Shown: positions 34,332-43,584, counted from the first letter of the stretch. The stretch is 64,000 nt of DNA from Flavobacterium sp. GSB-24 (GCF_027924665.1 NZ_AP027043.1:3720001-3784000); one strand, 5' to 3'. Translations and numbers: made by a program. Notes: generated by a model from the letters alone, not told the origin.

Positions 34332-35069
34332 TTACCAAGGACTTTCTTCGCTTTCATCTTCAATATCATTACTAAAGAATTTTCCAGTGGGTCCGTTTTC
34401 ATCGGTTAGAGTATGTTTTATAATAAAACTCGCCGCACTTTCTACACTTCCAGGTCCGCTGTGATGATTAAAATCTGTAGCGGTATAACCTGGATCAATT
34501 GAATTTACTTTAAAGTCTAAATCTTTTAATTCATAAGCCAAAGTAACTGTAAAAGCATTTAAAGCCGTTTTTGATGAAACGTATGAAACTGCTTTTATTG
34601 CATAATATTTCCACGCTGGATCGCTGTGCAAAGTAAGGGAACCCAAGCCAGAAGTAATATTACTAATTCTCGGATTTTTTGATTTTTTAAGCAATTCTAA
34701 AAAAGTCTGGGTAACTCTGATAACACCAAAAAAGTTAGTGTCAAATGTCTGTTGGATTTTTTCGACAGAAGTTGTTGAAGAATCCTGCGGTACATCTCCT
34801 AAAACTCCAGCATTATTAATTAGAACATCTAATTTTCCCTGCTCTTTTTCTATAATTTCTTTTGCACTTAAAACACTATCCGCGTTTGTTACATCAATCT
34901 GAATTGCTTTAATATTATTAAAACCTTCCTGAGTTAGTTTGTTCACTACTTCCTCTCCTTTTTGAAGATCGCGGCTTCCTAAATAAACAAACAATCCTTT
35001 TTGTGAAAGTTGTTTTGCCGTTTCTAAACCAATGCTTCTATTTGCGCCTGTAATTAATACTGAATCCAT
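34332..35069 (-). CDS. SDR-family NAD(P)-dependent oxidoreductase
   Basis: 245 residues, classical short-chain dehydrogenase. Cofactor motif TGANRSIG at 7-14 has Ser12 where Gly is most common. NNAG at 85-88, catalytic Ser140, Tyr163 and Lys167 (YVSSK). The alkaline-cofactor region GSRDLQKGEE suggests NADP(H) use. Substrate unknown, perhaps a carbonyl compound. It lies 80 bp after the Crp/Fnr gene on the same strand, with a palindrome for that regulator between the two, so it is a likely target. Confidence 0.9.
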   Translation of the reverse strand: MDSVLITGANRSIGLETAKQLSQKGLFVYLGSRDLQKGEEVVNKLTQEGFNNIKAIQIDVTNADSVLSAKEIIEKEQGKLDVLINNAGVLGDVPQDSSTTSVEKIQQTFDTNFFGVIRVTQTFLELLKKSKNPRISNITSGLGSLTLHSDPAWKYYAIKAVSYVSSKTALNAFTVTLAYELKDLDFKVNSIDPGYTATDFNHHSGPGSVESAASFIIKHTLTDENGPTGKFFSNDIEDESEESPW

Positions 35070-35096
35070 TTTTTTATCTTTTTAAATTATTGATTA

Positions 35097-35141
35097 CAAA
35101 GTTGCTTTGATAAAAAACAAAAACATTTGCCATTTGGCAAA
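35097..35141 (-). promoter_or_regulatory. SDR promoter with class II-spaced palindrome
   Basis: Palindrome TTTGCCA-TT-TGGCAAA (35126-35141, 7-2-7) centred at 35133.5. On the minus strand the -7-like element CAACTTTG (35097-35104) is centred 33 bp downstream. Predicted start near 35093, 24 nt before the ATG. No -33 TTG. Confidence 0.6.
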
Positions 35142-35149
35142 AAGCAACT

Positions 35150-35719
35150 TTAACGGATATTTTTTCTAATTCTGCTCAAAGAAGATTGCGTGATACCCAA
35201 ATAAGAAGCCAAATAAGAAAGCGGAACGCGATTAATTACTTTTGGAAACATTTCCATAAAAGATAAATAACGTGTTGTAGCATCTTCTGAAACCAGTGGA
35301 CTTCTTCTAGCTACTTTCTGAATCAAAGCTTTATTGATGATTTTATGAACTATTTTGTCCCAGCCAATAATTGTATTTAATAGTTCTTCCCAATCTTTTT
35401 TAGAAAAAACAATCATTTTACAATCGGTAACAGCTTGAACGTAGGCAGAAGAACAAATACTGTTTTCGAAACTTTCTAAATCGACTACAAGATTATTTTC
35501 ATCTATAAAATATTTAGTAATTTCTTCGCCTTTATTATTGTAGTAACAGACTCTCATGATTCCTTCGATAATGAAACCAACTTCCACGGAAATTTTACCA
35601 GCTTCAGAAAAATAATTATCCTTGCTAATATCTTTTTCTTGGGCTTTGCTTAAAATTAAATCAATCTGGTGCTGATTTAAACTGCCAAACTGCAATATAT
35701 ATGCTACTAATTCTTTCAT
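35150..35719 (-). CDS. Crp/Fnr family transcription regulator 2
   Basis: 189 residues. Effector domain about 15-110 (EVGFIIEGIMRVCYYNNKGEEI), then the helix-turn-helix LASYLGITQSSLSRIRKN near the C-terminus. The recognition helix (TQSSLSRIRK) differs from that of regulator 1 (STVHLSRIKS), in step with a different half-site. No cysteine cluster; effector unknown. Its own promoter region carries TTTGTCA-TA-TGGCAAA at 35753-35768, so it probably controls itself and the SDR gene. Confidence 0.9.
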   Translation of the reverse strand: MKELVAYILQFGSLNQHQIDLILSKAQEKDISKDNYFSEAGKISVEVGFIIEGIMRVCYYNNKGEEITKYFIDENNLVVDLESFENSICSSAYVQAVTDCKMIVFSKKDWEELLNTIIGWDKIVHKIINKALIQKVARRSPLVSEDATTRYLSFMEMFPKVINRVPLSYLASYLGITQSSLSRIRKNIR

Positions 35720-35723
35720 GCAC

Positions 35724-35768
35724 GAAAGTTAGTTATAAGTTTTTAATCAAAATTTGTCATATGGCAAA
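35724..35768 (-). promoter_or_regulatory. Autoregulatory promoter of Crp/Fnr regulator 2
   Basis: TTTGTCA-TA-TGGCAAA (one mismatch between arms), centred at 35760.5. The minus-strand -7-like element TAACTTTC (35724-35731) is centred 33 bp downstream. Predicted start near 35720, adjacent to the ATG at 35719, so the mRNA may be leaderless. Confidence 0.5.
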
Positions 35769-35843
35769 AAAAGAATTGAATAAAATTTATTAGGCGCCCC
35801 TTTATTCTTACTTTGCGTTAAAAATCTTTTTTTTGCATAGAAA

Positions 35844-37055
35844 ATGAAAATAATAAAAAGCAGTTTTTTCAGTCCAAGGAAATCTGAGTATGGTGATTTT
35901 GAAATAATACCTGATGCCGGTTGGGAATTTTCACAGACATTCATTGATTATGAATCTAAACTCTTAATAGTATCTCTAAGCATTAAAGACGAAACCAAAT
36001 GGGAAAATCATGGTTATAATGGTACTATTATTCCAACTAAGCAGTATAAAGTCGACTTAGAAACCTTGCGTATTTTAGAGTTTGAAGATTGGAAGCATTA
36101 TTTCAATTACAATAAAATTGAAATAATAAGCGAAGATGGAAAATACAAATTGATCACGCAAAGAGTTTTTAAACCTGAAAACAATAATGATTCAATCATT
36201 GAAGAGTTATATGATAATATTTCTGGCAATTTAATAAGTTCGAGCCGTTCGATCGCTTTTAGTGAAGATAAAAATGAAAATTTATTAGAAAGTAAATACC
36301 GTTCTGAGAGAGAATTAGAAGATCGAATAAGAATATATAATGCTAAACCAAATTTAGCTGAATTCTATACGATTCAGATTAATCAGTTACAAGATCAGGA
36401 TGTTATAATGTACTACTATGATGCTTTTGATACTTTCAAACTTACTTTCGTAAATGATGAATTTATTTTGTCTAAAGGAGAAATATTTCCTTCAAAACAA
36501 GAAGATTGGCAGTCATTACAATATGATGAAATCGCTGTTTATTCTAATATAGATGAATTTTGGAACGATTTTATCAAAAACGAAAAATGGTATTTAAAAT
36601 ATAATATACATTATGGTTTTGAGCATAAAATATTGGTTTTAGCAAAACATATAACAGAGTATTTGAATGAATTGCGCAGGGAACAAAAATCTTCATTTAA
36701 AGAATATGAAAAAATAAATGAGTGGCAAGGAAGCGTTTGGAGTGATGAGTATAAAAAGAAAGAAGTAAAACAATGGTGTGCCAATTGTTCTGAGCCATTG
36801 AGTTATTATGGACGTTATCCAAAATATATTTGTCAAGAATGCGCTTCCAAAGACGCATACGATACTAATGGAAATATACTTGAGTTTTCTAATCTCGGAA
36901 TCTCAGGCGGTTTTAAAGCAACTACAAAAAATAAGGATGGAAAAATTATCAAAGAAAATGATACCGAACAATTTTGTGATTGTATAATTGATGGTAAATT
37001 ATTTTTTGCACAAGAAGCAAGATTTGGAGGAATTGTAATTCAGCTCAAAGAGTAA
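35844..37055 (+). CDS. Hypothetical protein with C-terminal zinc ribbon
   Basis: 403 residues, no signal peptide. The N-terminal 240 residues are beta-rich with many aromatic and acidic residues (FEIIPDAGWEFSQTFIDYESKLL) and look like a propeller- or DUF-type domain. The central region (about 250-300) is charged and helical. Near the end CANC...CQEC (W-C-x2-C, 17 residues, C-x2-C) can bind zinc. I do not recognise a family. It is divergent from the Crp/Fnr gene; the intergenic DNA holds the operator at 35753 but this gene's own promoter is not obvious. Possibly a sensor or immunity-like protein; no function is claimed. Confidence 0.6.
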   Translation: MKIIKSSFFSPRKSEYGDFEIIPDAGWEFSQTFIDYESKLLIVSLSIKDETKWENHGYNGTIIPTKQYKVDLETLRILEFEDWKHYFNYNKIEIISEDGKYKLITQRVFKPENNNDSIIEELYDNISGNLISSSRSIAFSEDKNENLLESKYRSERELEDRIRIYNAKPNLAEFYTIQINQLQDQDVIMYYYDAFDTFKLTFVNDEFILSKGEIFPSKQEDWQSLQYDEIAVYSNIDEFWNDFIKNEKWYLKYNIHYGFEHKILVLAKHITEYLNELRREQKSSFKEYEKINEWQGSVWSDEYKKKEVKQWCANCSEPLSYYGRYPKYICQECASKDAYDTNGNILEFSNLGISGGFKATTKNKDGKIIKENDTEQFCDCIIDGKLFFAQEARFGGIVIQLKE

Positions 37056-37072
37056 CTATAGTTTCTAAAAAA

Positions 37073-37468
37073 CTACATTCCAGGCCAATACAGAAAGTTG
37101 AATTTATGTCCGTCTGGGTCAGCAAAACCTAAAGTATAGCCTGCTTCAAAATTTTCAGGTTCTGAAAATATAGTTCCGCCAATTTCTTTGACTTTTGCGT
37201 ACCAAAGGTCTACTTCTTCCCTGCTTGCTGCCGATAAAGAAAATATAATTTCATTATCGTTTTTTGTATTGGTAAGTTTTCCTTTTACAGCATTTTCAAG
37301 TCTTTTTTCAATAAAAAAGTTGATTATAAAATTATTGTCGCCAAAAGCAAAACTAACTAATTCGTTAGTTTCTTTTCCGTTTTGTTTGAAACCTAAATCA
37401 GTATAAAACTGAATTGTTTTTTGCAAATCATGCGAAACTAAGTTTGCCCAGATCATTTTCGTTTTCAT
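37073..37468 (-). CDS. VOC (glyoxalase-like) protein
   Basis: 131 residues. Modules: MIWANLVSHDLQKTIQFYTDLGFKQNG (about 5-31) and YTLGFADPDGHKFNFLYWPG near the end. The lone His/Glu positions are typical of VOC dimers. Substrate unknown. It is convergent with the 35844 gene, with only 17 bp between them. Third VOC protein in the window; they are not adjacent copies of one gene. Confidence 0.85.
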   Translation of the reverse strand: MKTKMIWANLVSHDLQKTIQFYTDLGFKQNGKETNELVSFAFGDNNFIINFFIEKRLENAVKGKLTNTKNDNEIIFSLSAASREEVDLWYAKVKEIGGTIFSEPENFEAGYTLGFADPDGHKFNFLYWPGM

Positions 37469-37637
37469 AATTAATTTTCATTAGATTGAATTATACAATT
37501 ATACTAAGTTAATCAATTTCTAATTCACAACTTGTCTTGTAGTTTTTTTTATCTTAACTCATATAGATATTATTAGACTTTTTCATTTATAGAAGTAGAA
37601 CAAAATTATAGAGACCGTTTTGAAATAATTTATAAAA

Positions 37638-37675
37638 AACAACCTCCAAAGGGAATTCTTTGGAGGTTGTTTTTT
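37638..37675 (-). terminator. Bidirectional hairpin terminator after the HD gene
   Basis: Perfect stem AACAACCTCCAAAG / CTTTGGAGGTTGTT with loop GGAATT, T-rich on one side and A-rich on the other. Lies after the leftward HD gene stop. Confidence 0.8.
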
Positions 37676-37687
37676 GTTGACTGAAAA

Positions 37688-38263
37688 TTAATTGGAGGTA
37701 CTCAGAAAACGATAATACTCTTTAATTTTAATTTTTAATCGTCTTGCTAAATATTCATTTCCATCTTTCAGTTCATTATGAATAATTTCAGCTTCTTCAA
37801 TATATTTCAGCTTTTTTTCGTCATTCCAATAATATGGAGGCTCATACAAATTTGATATTCTGTCGGCCATTTTAACTGCCCAAATTTCTATAGGCTGCTG
37901 TTTAATTCGGTTAAGACTATCCAGCATTTTTTCCAATGAATCAGTTATTTGATCATTTTTGGTTAAAGCCAGAACTCCAGATGCAACTTGGCTTCCAAAT
38001 AAATCATTAACTTTTTCATAATCAAACGTGGTATCTTCTATTGTATCATGGAGCATTGCACATTTAACAGCCAAATCAGAATTCATATTTTCTGTCGATC
38101 GAATGGCGTTTAAAACTTCAAAAACAACACTTCCAATATGGTTAATATACTCTACTCTTTCGCCCTCGCTTACACCACCATATTTTTGTCCGTCATGTAG
38201 TTTTGAAACCAATTGCCAAACATTCTGAATTTCGTCTATTGACCAGTCTTTTTGTTGTCCCAT
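37688..38263 (-). CDS. HD-domain phosphohydrolase, SpoT/MESH1-like
   Basis: 191 residues. Pattern of the (p)ppGpp-hydrolase HD family: H42 (YINHI), HD at 72-73 followed by TIEDT, and D134 in VKMADRISNL. No synthetase or regulatory domain follows, so it is a stand-alone small hydrolase. The metal ligands H42, H72, D73 and D134 are all present, so it is likely active. Its substrate could be (p)ppGpp or NADPH as for MESH1; neither can be proved by sequence. Single gene. Confidence 0.8.
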   Translation of the reverse strand: MGQQKDWSIDEIQNVWQLVSKLHDGQKYGGVSEGERVEYINHIGSVVFEVLNAIRSTENMNSDLAVKCAMLHDTIEDTTFDYEKVNDLFGSQVASGVLALTKNDQITDSLEKMLDSLNRIKQQPIEIWAVKMADRISNLYEPPYYWNDEKKLKYIEEAEIIHNELKDGNEYLARRLKIKIKEYYRFLSTSN

Positions 38264-38371
38264 ATTCTATAATGAATTTTTAGATTTTATGTAATTTATT
38301 GCTTTTTTTGAATATCTGCAACAATTTTACTTTAAGCTTTTTCACTTTATAGAATTTAAGACAGCTTTTTA

Positions 38372-39571
38372 TTATCGAATGATTTTGAGATATGCGGTGT
38401 AGATATTATCCAGAAGAGAAGTTCTCATATAATATACATTTTCGTCTTTTTCTCTCAAATCAAATTGAATTAAACCCGCATCACAATAATAGTACAACAA
38501 GTTATCATCATTTGGAAATTCAATGTTTGAAACAGGCAGAGTTGTTAATTTAGTTTCGAATGCTATTTCACCATTAGTTAAGTCTAATTCGAAAAGTTTT
38601 GCTTTTTTGGTGTAACCCCAAATATTCTCATTTTCTTTGATAATGTATTCAATATTATCATCTTTAAAATCAGTTTTCCATAGCTGAGTTCCAGTTTTTG
38701 AATCAACAGCATAAAGAGAAGAAACATTGGTTCCTTGTGCTCCAAAATAAAGTATATTGTTATTGCAAAGTATGCGTTCTTTAATATTGTATTGATTTTC
38801 AGCTAATTTAAACTGCCAAACAATATCTAATTTGTCAGGACTTAAAGCAAAAAGAACATCTTTATCATTTGCTATAAATATATTTTGACCATCCGTTACA
38901 GGTTTTCCGTTCATAGTTCCCTCAAAGTTTTTTTGGTTGAGAACTTTTCCTGTATTTGCATCAAAACTATAAACATTTGAACCGCTTTGGGTAAAAATTT
39001 TGTTATCAAAAAAAAGTACTGGAATTTCGTTGGTTGCAGAATCCAGTTTATAATTCCATGCTAAACTCCCGTCTTTTATATCAAGAGCATATAAATTACT
39101 GCCTTGATTTTGGTTTTGAGCAGTTATATAAAGTTTTCCGTTGTGTATAACTGGAGTCTGGTCTTTTAAAACAATTTGATCCGTAATATTACCTAATCTT
39201 GATTTCCAAAAAATACTGCCGGTCTCGTTATCTATTGCAAAAATTTCACCATTAATAAACGGAACATAAACAACTCCATCAGCTATTGTTACTTTATTGG
39301 CACACATTTCTGTATGCGAATCTGTAGCTTTTACAGTCCAGCCAATTGTTTCAGTCTCTAAATCATATGAAAAAAGTGAACCGTCATAATCGTAAATTAA
39401 GATCGATGCTTCGTCTAGTGTAACCTTTTTAAGCGGTTTCATGGCTTTATTCGTCACAATTTCACTTTCGCTTAAACCTTTATTAGAATAATTAGTTTTA
39501 TTGGCAGGAGCTTGCCCAAATATATTTATCGCAGTAAAGACAAATAAAAGAGTTATTATTTTTTTTTTCAT
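38372..39571 (-). CDS. Secreted PQQ-like beta-propeller protein
   Basis: 399 residues, with signal peptide (MKKKIITLLFVFTAINIFGQ). Repeats of about 40 residues with the WD/PQQ-like pattern: YDYDGSLFSYDLETETIGWTV, VYVPFINGEIFAIDNETGSIFWKS, LYALDIKDGSLAWNY, VYSFDANTGKVL, ALSPDKLDIVWQF, LYAVDSKTGTQLW. It is close to BamB-like and PQQ-enzyme-like propellers but lacks quinone-binding residues as far as I can see. Probably a periplasmic scaffold. Upstream lies the tRNA-Val gene, transcribed in the same direction. Confidence 0.82.
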   Translation of the reverse strand: MKKKIITLLFVFTAINIFGQAPANKTNYSNKGLSESEIVTNKAMKPLKKVTLDEASILIYDYDGSLFSYDLETETIGWTVKATDSHTEMCANKVTIADGVVYVPFINGEIFAIDNETGSIFWKSRLGNITDQIVLKDQTPVIHNGKLYITAQNQNQGSNLYALDIKDGSLAWNYKLDSATNEIPVLFFDNKIFTQSGSNVYSFDANTGKVLNQKNFEGTMNGKPVTDGQNIFIANDKDVLFALSPDKLDIVWQFKLAENQYNIKERILCNNNILYFGAQGTNVSSLYAVDSKTGTQLWKTDFKDDNIEYIIKENENIWGYTKKAKLFELDLTNGEIAFETKLTTLPVSNIEFPNDDNLLYYYCDAGLIQFDLREKDENVYYMRTSLLDNIYTAYLKIIR

Positions 39572-39762
39572 TTTAAGATTTGGGTTTGATGAATCGATTT
39601 CCGTTTAGTAAGAAAGTTGCTAAACAAAACAATCTCTGCCAAATGTAATAAAAAAAATATTATAGGATTTTATATCGCGTACTAAGGCTATTGGATATAT
39701 ATCTATTTAAAAATGTTTATAACATTTATGAAATTTGAGGTATGAAAAGAAAAAGGTAAAGC

Positions 39763-39798
39763 AAAAAAACTCCAAAATCATAAGACTTTGGAGTTTTT
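39763..39798 (-). terminator. Terminator of the tRNA-Val transcript
   Basis: Stem AAAAACTCCAAA / TTTGGAGTTTTT with loop ATCATAAGAC. It lies just after the leftward tRNA end. Confidence 0.75.
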
Positions 39799-39808
39799 GG
39801 AATTTTTG

Positions 39809-39883
39809 TGGGCGATGAGGGGTTCGAACCCCCGACCCCCTCGGTGTAAACGAGGTGCTCTGAACCAGCTGAGCTAATCGCCC
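39809..39883 (-). tRNA. tRNA-Val (anticodon UAC)
   Basis: Read on the minus strand: acceptor GGGCGAT pairs with ATCGCCC (7 bp), discriminator A, D-arm GCTCAGCTGGTTCAGAGC, anticodon loop TTTACAC with anticodon TAC, TpsiC arm GGGGGTTCGAACCCC with one G-T pairing. No CCA is encoded. All cloverleaf elements are present. Confidence 0.95.
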
Positions 39884-40149
39884 TATTTTACTAGGCTGCT
39901 ATCGTTTGTGATTGCGAGTGCAAATATACAGCTAGATTTTGTATTTGCAAGCATAATTAGAAAAAAAATGAAATTATTTTTCATCTTTTTATTTAGCAAT
40001 CTATTTTTCAGCGCCTTAAAAAACAAAGAAATTTTTCTTTTTTCTTATAATTAAGTTAAAAAACGAAATCTGGATCTGTAATTCTTAATATTGCTTTGTA
40101 TTCATTTGCTATAGTCATACATTTGCATACCTAAAAATAGTATATTCTA
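39884..40149. other. Gap with divergent promoters of tRNA-Val and ABC exporter
   Basis: No ORF. It contains the exporter promoter at 40095-40125. The sequence 39960-40080 is AT-rich without notable structure. Confidence 0.5.
40095..40125 (+). promoter_or_regulatory. Promoter of the ABC exporter gene
   Basis: TTTG (40095-40098), 19 bp, TACATTTG (40118-40125), full flavobacterial consensus; the ATG is 25 bp further. Confidence 0.75.
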
Positions 40150-41934
40150 ATGGCACGATTTAAAGAAAATGATTTACCTAAATCAAAAATAACGGCTACT
40201 TCACTTACCAAAGCAAAAGCAATATTCACATACGCAGGAAATCACAAATGGAAATTCTTCATCGGATTGATTTTTCTGCTTTTAACAGGGGCCACTGCCC
40301 TAGCCTTTCCTAAATTAATGGGAATACTGGTAGATTGTGTAAAAAATAAGGACAATGAAGAAGCAAATAATATTGCTTTAGGATTAATTGCAATCTTATT
40401 TTTACAATCATTTTTCTCATTCTTTAGATTATCATTATTTGTCAATTTTACCGAAAATACATTAGCAAACCTGCGTTTGGCTTTATATACAAATTTGGTA
40501 AAACTGCCCATGACTTTCTTTTCTCAAAAAAGAGTTGGAGAATTAAACAGCCGTATTAGCGCCGATATTACTCAGATTCAAGATACTTTAACTACCACAA
40601 TAGCAGAATTTTTACGTCAATTTATATTAATTATTGGAGGTGTAATTTTACTGGCAACCGAAAGTTTAAAGTTAACCCTATTAATGCTTTCAGTTGTTCC
40701 ATTAGTTGCAATTGCTGCAGTAGTTTTTGGAAGATTTATTAGGAAATATTCTAAAAAAGTACAAGATCAGGTTGCTGAAAGCCAGGTAATTGTTGAAGAA
40801 ACCATGCAGGGAATCAGCATTGTAAAGGCTTTTGCAAACGAGTGGTATGAAATTGCACGATATAAAGGTAAAATTAGTGATGTTGTAAAATTGGCCATTA
40901 AAGGTGGTAAATACCGCGGTTATTTTGCTTCATTTATAATATTCTGTTTATTCGGTGCTATTGTAGCTGTAGTTTGGTTTGGTGTTCGTTTGAGCATTGC
41001 CGGAGAAATGAGCGTAGGACAATTAATATCTTTTGTTTTATACTCTACTTTCGTTGGAGCTTCATTTGGCGGAATTGCTGAGTTATATGCACAAATCCAA
41101 AAAGCAATTGGAGCGACAGAAAGAGTTTTTGAATTATTAGACGAAAATCCAGAAAAAATCAATTCTGATTCAAATAAAAGCAAAGAAAAAATAAAAGGAA
41201 ACGTAACTTTCAACAACGTAGCTTTTAGTTACCCGACACGTCAGGAAATTCAGGTATTGAAAGACGTAAATTTCAAAGCCGAATTTGGACAGAAAATTGC
41301 AATTGTAGGGCCAAGCGGTGCTGGGAAATCGACTATTTCTTCGCTTCTTTTACGATTTTATGATATTACTTCTGGAGAAATTACTGTTGATGGAAAAAAT
41401 ATCTATGATTATGATTTAGAAGATCTTCGTGGTAATATGAGTATTGTCCCTCAAGATGTTATTCTTTTTGGAGGAACAATCAGGGAGAATATTGCTTACG
41501 GAAAACCAGACGCTACAGATGAAGAAATTATTCAAGCAGCAAAACAAGCAAATGCATTCAATTTTGTTGAAGGTTTTCCAGAGAAATTTGAAACTTTAGT
41601 TGGAGAACGCGGTGTGAAATTATCCGGCGGACAGCGTCAGCGTATTGCAATTGCGAGAGCTTTGCTTAAAAATCCAAGTATTTTAATATTAGACGAAGCC
41701 ACTTCATCTTTAGACAGCGAAAGCGAAAAACTAGTTCAGGAAGCTTTAGAAGTTTTAATGGAAGGAAGAACAAGTATTATTATCGCGCATCGTCTTTCGA
41801 CCATTAGAAACGCAGATAAAATTCTAGTTTTAGATAACGGAAAAATTTCCGAAGAAGGAACTCACCAAGAATTAATAAACTTAGAAAACGGAATATATAA
41901 GAACTTAAGTAATTTACAGTTTAGTAATTCTTAA
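40150..41934 (+). CDS. ABC exporter, fused membrane and ATPase domains (MsbA-like)
   Basis: 594 residues. Six-helix ABC transmembrane domain (about 30-320), followed by the ATPase: Walker A GPSGAGKST near 384-392, Q-loop PQDVILFGGTIREN, signature LSGGQRQR near 495, Walker B ILILDEATSSLDSESE and H-loop IIAHRLS. Half-transporter that works as a homodimer. The length and motifs fit lipid/multidrug exporters such as MsbA or LmrA. Substrate not determined. It has its own promoter and three stacked hairpins behind it. Confidence 0.92.
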   Translation: MARFKENDLPKSKITATSLTKAKAIFTYAGNHKWKFFIGLIFLLLTGATALAFPKLMGILVDCVKNKDNEEANNIALGLIAILFLQSFFSFFRLSLFVNFTENTLANLRLALYTNLVKLPMTFFSQKRVGELNSRISADITQIQDTLTTTIAEFLRQFILIIGGVILLATESLKLTLLMLSVVPLVAIAAVVFGRFIRKYSKKVQDQVAESQVIVEETMQGISIVKAFANEWYEIARYKGKISDVVKLAIKGGKYRGYFASFIIFCLFGAIVAVVWFGVRLSIAGEMSVGQLISFVLYSTFVGASFGGIAELYAQIQKAIGATERVFELLDENPEKINSDSNKSKEKIKGNVTFNNVAFSYPTRQEIQVLKDVNFKAEFGQKIAIVGPSGAGKSTISSLLLRFYDITSGEITVDGKNIYDYDLEDLRGNMSIVPQDVILFGGTIRENIAYGKPDATDEEIIQAAKQANAFNFVEGFPEKFETLVGERGVKLSGGQRQRIAIARALLKNPSILILDEATSSLDSESEKLVQEALEVLMEGRTSIIIAHRLSTIRNADKILVLDNGKISEEGTHQELINLENGIYKNLSNLQFSNS

Positions 41935-41940
41935 GTAAAA

Positions 41941-42111
41941 TTCCAATTTTTTAAAATTCCAAATTCCAATACAAAAAAGTCCATTTGTAAAGCAAATGGA
42001 CTTTTTTGTTAAAATCTAAAATCATATATCTCCAGCAAACCCGACAGGTTTTAAAAACCTGTCGGGTTTAATACGAATGAAAAAGGTTCCAATTTTAGTT
42101 GGAACCTTTTT
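41941..42111. terminator. Three stacked hairpins between ABC exporter and proline dehydrogenase
   Basis: First an AATTCCA repeat tract, then hairpin 1 at 41973-42007 (AAAAAAGTCCATTTG / CAAATGGACTTTTTT), hairpin 2 at 42037-42069 (CCCGACAGG / CCTGTCGGG core, extended by A/T pairs), hairpin 3 at 42080-42111 (AAAAAGGTTCCAA / TTGGAACCTTTTT). A short period-7 AAACTG tract follows at 42119-42150. Hairpin 2 is of the same type as the one at 61445. The stack ends both convergent genes. Confidence 0.8.
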
Positions 42112-42148
42112 AATATGTAAACTGTAAACCGAGACTGAAAACTGAAAA

Positions 42149-43318
42149 TTATTTCCCCTTTCTACGTTTACGTTCTGCTTTAATCATAGATAACTCACGG
42201 CTCGTTTGTCCAGCAACAGAAGTATTTTCTTCTGCACGACGAATTAAGTATGGCATAACATCTTTAACAGGTCCAAAAGGTAGATATTTTGCTACATTAT
42301 AACCGTTTTCAGCTAAGTTGTAGCTAATATTATCGCTCATGCCGTATAATTGCCCAAACCAGATTCTATTATCATTTTTTGCAATTCCTTTTTGAGCCAT
42401 CATTTCCATTAACTTGTATGAGCTCAATTCATTATGTGTTCCTGCAAAAATAGCCATAGTATCTAGGTGATCTAACATGTAATTTACAGCAGCATCATAA
42501 TTATCATCTGTAGCTTGTTTAGAAACACAAATTGGCGAAACATATCCTTTTTCTTCAGCACGCTTGTTTTCTTTTTCCATGTACGCGCCGCGAACTAACT
42601 TCATTCCGATATAGAAACCTTCAACTTTAGCAATATCATGAAGTTTTTTCAAGTAATCCAAACGATCCCAACGGTACATTTGTAAAGTGTTGAATACAAT
42701 AGCTTTTTCTTTATTGTATTTACGCATCATATCAGTAACTAAATCATCTGCAGCATCCTGCATCCAGCTTTCTTCACCATCAATCAATAGCGCTACATCT
42801 TTTTTATGAGCTTCGCTGCAAACTTGGTCAAAACGAGAAACTACTCTATTCCACTCCTCTTGTTCTGCTGGAGTTAAAGTTTGTTTTTCGCCTAATTTCT
42901 CATACAATTCAAAACGTCCTAAACCAGTTGGTTTAAATACTGCAAACGGAATCGCTAAACGTTCTTTTGCAAATTCAATAGTTTTTAAGGTCATTTCCAA
43001 AGCTGCATCAAACTGCTCCTCTTCTTCTTTTCCTTCAACTGAATAATCTAATACAGAAGAAACACCTTTGGTAAACATTTTATCAACTACAGTTAAGCAG
43101 TCATTTTCGTTTACACCACCACAAAAATGATCAAAAACAGTTGCACGAATCAGTCCTTCAACAGGAAGATGTGCTTTGATTGCAAAATTAGTAACAGCCG
43201 TTCCTATACGTACTAAAGGCTCGCTGTCAATCATTTTAAAAAGAAAATAAGCCCTATCAAGTTCGGTATCACTTTTAAGTGAAAAAGCAACTTGAGTGTT
43301 ATCGAATATTTTTTCCAT
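42149..43318 (-). CDS. Proline dehydrogenase (FAD, mono-functional)
   Basis: 389 residues. Oxidises L-proline to 1-pyrroline-5-carboxylate, feeding electrons to quinone. The family's (beta/alpha)8 FAD-binding barrel is visible: VRGAYMEKENKRAEEKGY (about 249-266), AGTHNELSSY, the FGQLYGMSDN segment and the ending YLIRRAEENTSV with the substrate-binding arginine pair. The second enzyme (P5C dehydrogenase) is not next to it. The promoter-like TATCTTTG lies on the minus strand at 43336-43343. Convergent with the ABC exporter. Confidence 0.93.
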   Translation of the reverse strand: MEKIFDNTQVAFSLKSDTELDRAYFLFKMIDSEPLVRIGTAVTNFAIKAHLPVEGLIRATVFDHFCGGVNENDCLTVVDKMFTKGVSSVLDYSVEGKEEEEQFDAALEMTLKTIEFAKERLAIPFAVFKPTGLGRFELYEKLGEKQTLTPAEQEEWNRVVSRFDQVCSEAHKKDVALLIDGEESWMQDAADDLVTDMMRKYNKEKAIVFNTLQMYRWDRLDYLKKLHDIAKVEGFYIGMKLVRGAYMEKENKRAEEKGYVSPICVSKQATDDNYDAAVNYMLDHLDTMAIFAGTHNELSSYKLMEMMAQKGIAKNDNRIWFGQLYGMSDNISYNLAENGYNVAKYLPFGPVKDVMPYLIRRAEENTSVAGQTSRELSMIKAERKRRKGK

Positions 43319-43584
43319 TAAGTTTAGTTTTTGTGCAAAGATATAGAGTGTTTTGAATATTATTTACTAAATGCAATCATATTTTTTCAAATTGTTAATG
43401 AGATCATTATATAGGACAAATTAGAAAGTAAAATTTTAATGTGTCGTGCTGCTTTCTATTAAAAAGAAAATATATGCCCTCTCCGTTAATTAGAATGATT
43501 CGTTTTAAAACAAATTAGCAGTAAACTTTGAATATTATTTCCTTAAAAATGCCTTATTTTGCGGTTTCAATTAACTAAAGAATT

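Noticed and set aside
43319..43584. Hidden gene between proline dehydrogenase and aroB
   Set aside because: No ORF of useful length on either strand; only a -7-like element for proline dehydrogenase was seen.
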